Origin: Microbaculum marinisediminis
GTDB taxonomy: Bacteria; Pseudomonadota; Alphaproteobacteria; Rhizobiales; Tepidamorphaceae
Direction: 5' to 3'
DNA length: 64,000 nucleotides
NCBI RefSeq assembly: GCF_025397915.1
Contig: NZ_JALIDZ010000002.1
Location: 542,546 to 606,545, forward strand
Shown: positions 59,402 to 64,000 of the stretch, piece after piece
How positions within the stretch are numbered: position 1 is the first letter of the stretch
How the letters are laid out: each line of letters starts with the position of its first letter
Program-made: the position numbers and the translations under genes
The notes under the pieces: generated by a model
What the model was told of the DNA's origin: nothing
The model's database searches: none
The model's input: only the letters and a program-made list of their open reading frames with translations

Positions 59402-61177
59402 ATGCACGACACTGCACCCGCTTCCAAGGCGTCTGCCTGGCTTGCAGATTTTTCGGAAGCGCTGGCGCGCGGCGACATCGACGCGGTGCTAGACTGTTTC
59501 GTGGAGGATTGCTACTGGCGCGATATCGTCTCGTTCACATGGAACGTGAAGACGCTGGAAGGCAAGCCGGCTATCGCCGCGATGCTCACTTCTCAGCTTC
59601 CGGCAACGCGACCTTCAAACTGGCGTATTACCGAGGCGCCGGAATCCGTGCCGGTACAGGCATGGTTCGACTTTTCCACGGCAGCGGGTGCAGGCAGTGG
59701 GATATTTACCCTCGAGAATGGTCGATGCCGCACGATCCTGACCACACTGCAATCACTTGCCGGACACGAGGAGAAGGCCGGACAAAGGCGGCCGATGGGC
59801 GTGAGCCACGGTGCTGACCGGAACCGGATGAGCTGGAGCGAGCGCCGGGCCGCCGAGGAAGCCGCCTTCGCGCAGGGCGCGGACCCGTACTGTCTGATCA
59901 TAGGCGGCGGCCAGGGCGGCATCATGCTCGGCGCACGGCTGAAGCAGCTTGGCGTCCCGACTGTGATCGTTGAAAAGAACGAGAAGGCAGGCGATTCCTG
60001 GCGCAACCGCTACCGCTCACTCGTCCTCCACGATCCCGTCTGGTACGACCACCTGCCCTATATTCCGTTTCCGCCGAACTGGCCGATCTTCACCCACAAG
60101 GACAAGATGGGCGACTGGCTGGAGATGTATGTGAAGGTTATGGAGCTCACCTATTGGGGTTCCACCGAATGCGTCTCGGCCAGCTTTGACGAAACGGAAA
60201 AGCGCTGGTCAGTGGAACTGGTGCGCGGGGGCCGTAAGTTGACGCTTCGGCCCACACAACTCGTCTTCGCCACCGGCGCCTACGGGCCGCCGAAACGGCT
60301 CGAAATTCCTGGCGCCGAGACGTTTGCCGGCGAGATCATCCATTCCATCGAGTATTCGAGCGGGACGAAATTTGCGGGCCGGAAGGTGGCCGTGATCGGC
60401 GCCGCCAGCTCCGGTCATGACGTCTCCGTTGATCTGTGGGAGGCCGGAGCCGACGTCACGATGATCCAGCGGTCGCCGACGACCGTGGTGCGATCCGAGA
60501 CGCTGATGGAATTGGGTTTCGACCTCTATTCGGAAGAAGCGGTCGAAAGCGGCATCGACGTCGACCGCGCGGACATGATCGCGGCCGCGACGCCGTTCGC
60601 CATGCAGCCGCCGATCCAGAAGGCGCTGTATGATAGGATTCGCGCGCGCGACGCGGAATTCTACGAAAAGCTGGCCGCAACCGGCTTCCTGCTCGATTTC
60701 GGACCGGACGAAACCGGGCTGATGATGAAGGCCTATCGGACCGGCTCCGGATACTATGTCGACGTCGGCGCCTCACAGCTGATCATCGACGGAGAGATTA
60801 AGGTGAAGAGCGGGACGGAGATCGACCACCTGACATCGACTGGCATGCGCTTTGGCGACGGGTCCGAACTGGAGGTCGATGCTATCATCCAGTCGACCGG
60901 CTTTCAGTCGATGCACGAGGTCGTGGCGCAGATCGTCTCACGCGAGGTTGGCAATAGCATCGGAACCTGCTGGGGCCTGGGCTCCGGCACACGAAACGAT
61001 CCCGGCCCCTGGCATGGCGAGCTGCGCAACATGTACAAACCCGTGGCGCAGGAGAATCTGTGGTTCCAGGGCGGAAACCTTGCGCTGTCCCGCTTCTTCT
61101 CGAAATTCGTCGCATTGCAGATCAAGGCCCGTATGGAAGGCATTCCCGTACCGGTTTACGCGCCACCGCTGACCTAG
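59402..61177 (+). CDS. NTF2-like/flavin-containing monooxygenase fusion
   Basis: A 591-residue protein. Residues about 1-125 form an NTF2/SnoaL-like alpha+beta barrel (WLADFSEALARGDIDAVLDCFVEDCYWRDIVSFTWNVKTLEGKPAIAAML). From residue 155 it is an FMO-type enzyme with YCLIIGGGQGGIMLGARLKQLGVPTVIVEKNEKAGDSWRNRYRSLVLHDPVWYDHLPY and the second Rossmann motif KVAVIGAASSGHDVSVDLWEAGADVTMIQR. There is no full FxGxxxHTxxW Baeyer-Villiger motif. The gene follows rpiR on the same strand and is divergent from the ABC operon, so it probably oxygenates the same substrate (inference). Confidence 0.88.
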   Translation: MHDTAPASKASAWLADFSEALARGDIDAVLDCFVEDCYWRDIVSFTWNVKTLEGKPAIAAMLTSQLPATRPSNWRITEAPESVPVQAWFDFSTAAGAGSGIFTLENGRCRTILTTLQSLAGHEEKAGQRRPMGVSHGADRNRMSWSERRAAEEAAFAQGADPYCLIIGGGQGGIMLGARLKQLGVPTVIVEKNEKAGDSWRNRYRSLVLHDPVWYDHLPYIPFPPNWPIFTHKDKMGDWLEMYVKVMELTYWGSTECVSASFDETEKRWSVELVRGGRKLTLRPTQLVFATGAYGPPKRLEIPGAETFAGEIIHSIEYSSGTKFAGRKVAVIGAASSGHDVSVDLWEAGADVTMIQRSPTTVVRSETLMELGFDLYSEEAVESGIDVDRADMIAAATPFAMQPPIQKALYDRIRARDAEFYEKLAATGFLLDFGPDETGLMMKAYRTGSGYYVDVGASQLIIDGEIKVKSGTEIDHLTSTGMRFGDGSELEVDAIIQSTGFQSMHEVVAQIVSREVGNSIGTCWGLGSGTRNDPGPWHGELRNMYKPVAQENLWFQGGNLALSRFFSKFVALQIKARMEGIPVPVYAPPLT

Positions 61178-61511
61178 ACGGTGTTTTGAAATTCAGGATT
61201 GCAGTGCCCCTATCCGCCGAAAAATAGAGACAAGGGAAGAGCGGCAACCAGTACGTATCAAGCATGATGGTTGGGGGGGGGGTGACGTCGCCTTAACGGG
61301 GCGCGGATTCTCTTAAGGCTCTGGGTCTTCTTTCAGGCCTCGATCGACAATGCGATCTCCCTTCAGGTCGCAGTGCCATGGGCGCGAAGTTGTTGACGGC
61401 CGGCAGCGATGAGATGTCTTCGATTAAGGTGGAATAGGCTGGTGATCTGGCCGTGTATCGAGACAAAACACTGGCATTGTCGCCCCGATTTGAACCGCAT
61501 CATATGAGTAG
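61178..61511. other. Intergenic stretch left of the insertion sequence
   Basis: No gene recognised. It contains a run of ten G bases at 61273-61282. The composition is more AT-rich than the coding regions and there is no clear half of the gene fragment seen on the other side of the insertion sequence. Confidence 0.5.
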
Positions 61512-61545
61512 TGGCCGGCCCCCAATGGGTGATCCGGTTTTAATG

Positions 61546-62412
61546 TTAGTGGAAGCCTATTGCGGGCGCCATCGTCGGCGTGGTCGGCGAAGCTGGTCCG
61601 GGATGCGAAGGCGGCCATGAGATGGCTTCCGGCGCTGGTGGTCTGTAGCCCAAGGACGAGTGCGGCCGGACCGTGTTGTAGTGGTGGCGCCAGCCTTCGA
61701 TGACGACCTTGGCCTCCTCCAGCGTGTAGAAGATCTCGCCATTGAGCAGCTCATCACGAAGCTTCGCGTTGAAGCTCTCGCAGTAGCCGTTCTCCCAAGG
61801 ACTGCCGGGCATGATGTAGGCCGTGGTTGCCCCGACAGCTGCAATCCACTAACGTACCGCCCTGGCGACAAACTCCGGACCGTTGTCGGAACGGATGTGG
61901 CCCGGCACGCCGCGCAGGATGAACAGGTCCGAGAGCGTGTCGATCACGTCGACGGCTTTCAGCTTTCGACCGATCCTGATCGTCAGGCATTCCCTTGTGA
62001 ACTCGTCAATAGCGTTGAGCATGCGGAAGCTCCTTCCATTGTGGGTGCGATCCTGAACGAAGTCGTAAGACCAGACATGGTTGGGATGTTCCGGGCGAAG
62101 CCGGATGCAGGAGTTCTCATTGCACCAGAGCCGCCCGCGCCTGGGCTGCTTGTGCGGAACCTTCAGCCCCTCGCGTCGCCAGATCCGCTCGACCCGCTTG
62201 CGGTTCACAACCCAGCCGGCTCGATGCAGCATCGCCGTGATGCGACGATAGCCGTAGCGGCCATACCGAGTGGCGAGCGCGATGATGTCGGCGGTCAGCG
62301 CCGCTTCATCGTCAGGCCGCGTGGGGATCTTGCGCTGCGTCGATCGGTGCTGGCCCAGAACCAGGCACGCCTGTCGTTCGGACACGCCAAGCTCGCCAAC
62401 CACACGATCCAC
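61546..62412 (-). pseudogene. IS3-family transposase OrfB, interrupted by an amber codon
   Basis: The DDE integrase core carries the catalytic acids: Asp in HVWSYDFVQDRT, Asp in IRSDNGPEF and Glu in [12 protein letters not shown] helix-turn-helix with LVLGQHRSTQRKIPTR precedes it. The frame is broken once by TAG at 61849-61851 between FVARAVR and [21 protein letters not shown], where functional relatives have a sense codon; the rest is intact to [26 protein letters not shown] single recent point mutation is the simplest explanation. Confidence 0.85.
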
Positions 62413-62435
62413 ACAGGCACGGCAGCGCGCGGGGC

Positions 62436-62714
62436 TTAGTAGTTTCCCCGCGCAGCTTCAGCCAGGATCATCTTGTCCAGCGTCAGGTCCGAGATCGCGC
62501 GACGAAGCCTTGTGTTCTCGGCCTCCAGTTCCTTCAGCCGCTTCACCTGGTCGCCCTTCAGCCCGCCATACTCCTGCCGCCACCGGTAGTACGTAACTTC
62601 CGTCACGCCTATCGACCGAACCGCATCTGCGACCGGTCGCCCTTGCGATGTCAGCACGTCAACCTGACGAAGCTTCGCAACGATTTCTTCTGCTGTGTGC
62701 CGTTTCCTGGCCAT
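62436..62714 (-). CDS. IS3-family transposase OrfA
   Basis: A 92-residue protein with the helix-turn-helix of OrfA: RKRHTAEEIVAKLRQVDVLTSQGRPVADAVRSIGVTEVTYYRWRQEYGG, then a leucine-zipper-like helix LKELEAENTRLRRAISDLTLDKMILAEA. The ATG at 62714 is preferred over one at 62738. The last codons before its stop form the slippery heptamer used to reach OrfB. Confidence 0.9.
   Translation of the reverse strand: MARKRHTAEEIVAKLRQVDVLTSQGRPVADAVRSIGVTEVTYYRWRQEYGGLKGDQVKRLKELEAENTRLRRAISDLTLDKMILAEAARGNY
62442..62448 (-). other. Programmed -1 frameshift site of the IS element
   Basis: On the minus strand the OrfA 3' end reads CGG GGA AAC TAC TAA. The heptamer G-GGA-AAC has the X-XXY-YYZ pattern in the OrfA frame. 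A -1 shift gives KLLSPARCRACVDRVVGELGVSE, joining OrfA to OrfB as in related elements. Confidence 0.8.
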
Positions 62715-62781
62715 CTCGTCTCTCCTCACTCGGCTCAAAAGCCATACCTAATTGAGGACCACTTCTTTGGGGGCAGACCAC

Positions 62782-62910
62782 GATCTCTTCGGGCATGTTG
62801 AATCCGATCTGCTTGATAAGGGCGCGAACTACTATTGGGCCGTCAAATTGGCAAACAAAGGCGATCTCCGTCCTCTGATGGAGATTGTACATAAGGCCGT
62901 GGCACTCTAG
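62782..62910 (+). pseudogene. C-terminal fragment of a gene cut by the IS element (possibly Fic family)
   Basis: Directly beside the right end of the insertion sequence an open frame reads DLFGHVESDLLDKGANYYWAVKLANKGDLRPLMEIVHKAVAL and stops at 62908-62910. The pattern YYWAVKLANKGDLRPLMEIV resembles the C terminus of Fic-type proteins. The beginning is missing, so this is a remnant. Confidence 0.5.
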
Positions 62911-62983
62911 GCAACCAAGCGCTAAGAGAACAAACTCGGCGGTAGCGGTCCGGCGTTTCAATCGTGCGATCAGAAAAATTAGA

Positions 62984-63484
62984 CTACAAAGCCAAAGAAG
63001 CAGCAATCTCGGACAGGGGACGGAACAGAACAAGCGGGTCGTCTTTTGAAGGCAGGAAGCCGCGACGCTGCCAGAAGTCCGCAGCCTCCGCATCGACAGC
63101 GTTGACCATCAGCGCGCGTCCACCGACCAGAGCAGCCGCCTGAACGCAGCGTTGCAGCGCGTGTTTCAGTAGTCCCGTCCCGATACCCTGATCAGCCCAT
63201 GCTGTGTCGGTGGCCAGTTGGCCAAGAAGGAGACAGGGAACGGGATCTGGTGGCTGACCTGTCCGAACCGAGCGAGGCAGCAACGAAGGAACGACGGACG
63301 TCGGTGCAAGACCGTAGTAGCCGATGACACGGCCGCCGTCGTGGACGACCATGACGGCGGTAAAGCCCTTCTCTTGGTTGGACAGTGCCCGCGTCCTAAG
63401 CCAGTGATCGAGTGTCGGCTTACCGCAGGAGAATTCGGAGACATCATGCGCAGCGGTGAGCGGCTCAGGCGCCGATAGAGACAC
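62984..63484 (-). CDS. GNAT-family toxin of a type II toxin-antitoxin pair (TacT-like)
   Basis: A 166-residue GNAT acetyltransferase of the class that pairs with DUF1778 antitoxins and acetylates charged tRNA. The start is a GTG at 63484, 2 nt after the antitoxin stop. HDVSEFSCGKPTLDHWLRTRALSNQEKGFTAVMVV is the typical N terminus, and the acetyl-CoA site is LGQLATDTAWADQGIGTGLLKHAL (the Q/RxxGxG/A pattern, D-Q-G-I-G-T-G). NAVDAEAADFWQRRGF with the conserved Tyr/Phe ends the catalytic part. Confidence 0.93.
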   Translation of the reverse strand: MSLSAPEPLTAAHDVSEFSCGKPTLDHWLRTRALSNQEKGFTAVMVVHDGGRVIGYYGLAPTSVVPSLLPRSVRTGQPPDPVPCLLLGQLATDTAWADQGIGTGLLKHALQRCVQAAALVGGRALMVNAVDAEAADFWQRRGFLPSKDDPLVLFRPLSEIAASLAL

Positions 63485-63486
63485 GA

Positions 63487-63786
63487 CTACCGCTTGGCGT
63501 CGTAGCCGGGCTCCCACGGAGCGGCCCGCTGCGCCAGATCGACCATCTCGGGAACCGGAGCCGCCGGACGGGACAGGACATCCATGAACTCGGCGAATCC
63601 TTCGGGGCTCATGCGGATCAGCCGATTTTCCATCACAACCTCCTCGGCGGCGCGAACGGCGGCATCGCGCACAAAGTCGGTGCGCGAGCGGCCACGCAAC
63701 GTAGCGGCCCGATCGATCATCGCGACATCCGACTCTGGCAGTCGCATCGAGATGGGATATTCTTTACGGTCAGCTGTGGTGGCCAT
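63487..63786 (-). CDS. DUF1778 ribbon-helix-helix antitoxin (TacA-like)
   Basis: A 99-residue DUF1778 antitoxin. The ribbon-helix-helix is at residues 9-48 (EYPISMRLPESDVAMIDRAATLRGRSRTDFVRDAAVRAAEEVV). The C-terminal tail AEFMDVLSRPAAPVPEM binds and neutralises the toxin in this family. AAGGAGGTG precedes the ATG. The toxin gene follows immediately. A partial palindrome upstream (63822-63843) may be the autoregulatory operator. Confidence 0.93.
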   Translation of the reverse strand: MATTADRKEYPISMRLPESDVAMIDRAATLRGRSRTDFVRDAAVRAAEEVVMENRLIRMSPEGFAEFMDVLSRPAAPVPEMVDLAQRAAPWEPGYDAKR

Positions 63787-63821
63787 GAGGCACCTCCTTC
63801 GGACCTGAAGATAACGCCTTG

Positions 63822-63843
63822 TAGCGCAAAATGCAATACGCTA
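63822..63843. promoter_or_regulatory. Candidate operator/promoter of the toxin-antitoxin pair
   Basis: TAGCGCA (63822-63828) and TACGCTA (63837-63843) form a near-perfect 7-bp inverted repeat around 8 bp. On the minus strand TTGCAT and TTATCT, 16 nt apart, could serve as -35 and -10. Ribbon-helix-helix antitoxins usually bind such repeats. Nothing is recognised from 63844 to the window end. Confidence 0.45.
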
Positions 63844-64000
63844 TGATCGACACCATCAGGCCTTTCGCTCGAGATCGGACGATCGCGGGAGCAAGAGGAG
63901 TTTCAGGGCGTCAATGATCTTGGTCTGCCCCATCGAGGTGGCCAGGCTCGTAAGTTAGAGTCCGGCGGTCAAGGTCGGCGGATGTGCCGACGCAGCGACA

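Larger units (their letters stand above)
61512..62780 (-). mobile_element. IS3-family insertion sequence (IS407-like group)
   Basis: A 1,269-bp element on the minus strand with two overlapping transposase frames. The ends are imperfect inverted repeats of about 25 bp: TGGCCGGCCCCCAATGG from 61512 on the plus strand and TGGTCTGCCCCCAAAG from 62780 on the minus strand. No direct target repeat is obvious at the flanks. OrfA lies at 62436-62714 and OrfB at 61546-62412; an in-frame stop in OrfB suggests that it no longer moves on its own. Confidence 0.88.

Noticed and set aside
61508..62784. Target-site duplication around the IS element
   Set aside because: The bases flanking 61512 and 62780 do not match, so no duplication is claimed.
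1..64000. CRISPR arrays, tRNA or rRNA genes, phage structural genes
   Set aside because: No regularly spaced repeats, cloverleaf-like sequences or phage genes were seen when reading through.

Overview
The window is a high-GC stretch that reads as alphaproteobacterial: several TRAP and ABC importers, IclR, GntR and RpiR regulators, AtuA and fuconate-dehydratase type enzymes, and dense operons with ATGA/TGATG overlaps. No ribosomal, tRNA or other core genes are visible. It looks like a catabolic accessory region assembled from regulated modules; the genus cannot be fixed from sequence alone.

Region 1 (1-21665). A partial AtuA-like gene and a divergent LysR regulator precede a TRAP transporter, GMC oxidoreductase and lactonase operon (+). 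Facing it is a minus-strand operon of a sugar ABC importer, an SDR, a signal-less sulfatase and a second SDR. An IclR regulator, a formylglycine-generating enzyme (which activates sulfatases), L-fuconate dehydratase and a 2-keto-3-deoxy-L-fuconate dehydrogenase-like SDR follow. Together they suggest import of a sulfated fucose-like sugar, desulfation in the cytoplasm and oxidative breakdown. Three promoters share tandem TTCRTATAYGAA-like boxes 18 bp apart, suggesting one regulon, probably of the IclR protein. A class III adenylate cyclase with TPR repeats closes the region.

Region 2 (22139-40224). A gamma-glutamyl-amine type module: two glutamine-synthetase-like ligases, a PuuD-like hydrolase, a glutaminase, a Baeyer-Villiger-type flavin monooxygenase, SDRs, an esterase, a lone DUF1116 protein, a full Liv-type ABC importer and an unrecognised cysteine-rich protein. 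A FadR-type GntR regulator sits at one end. A 19-bp operator (TGGTCTA-N5-TAGACCA) precedes two minus-strand transcription units and the regulator gene.

Region 3 (40299-47822). A decayed Fic gene fused to a copy of the LysR gene tail, then a GntR regulator, an IlvD/Edd-type dehydratase and an FAD oxidoreductase, divergent from a second TRAP transporter. Palindromes centred on CTAATATSTTAG overlie the divergent promoter. This suggests catabolism of a sugar acid or hydroxy acid.

Region 4 (47951-61177). An eleven-gene, mostly overlapping minus-strand operon: NMT1/SsuA-type ABC importer, two Gfo/Idh/MocA dehydrogenases, an Atu3266-like metallohydrolase, an unrecognised 392-residue protein, an SDR, a VOC-like protein, a D-threonine-aldolase-like PLP enzyme and RidA. 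It is divergent from an RpiR regulator and an NTF2/flavin-monooxygenase fusion. The substrate is unknown; the gene set suggests a nitrogen-containing polyol or hydroxy-amino compound. This is the best candidate in the window for an undescribed pathway.

Region 5 (61178-64000). An IS3-family (IS407-like) element with a -1 slippery site and an amber codon in orfB, a gene fragment cut by it, and a DUF1778/GNAT toxin-antitoxin pair.
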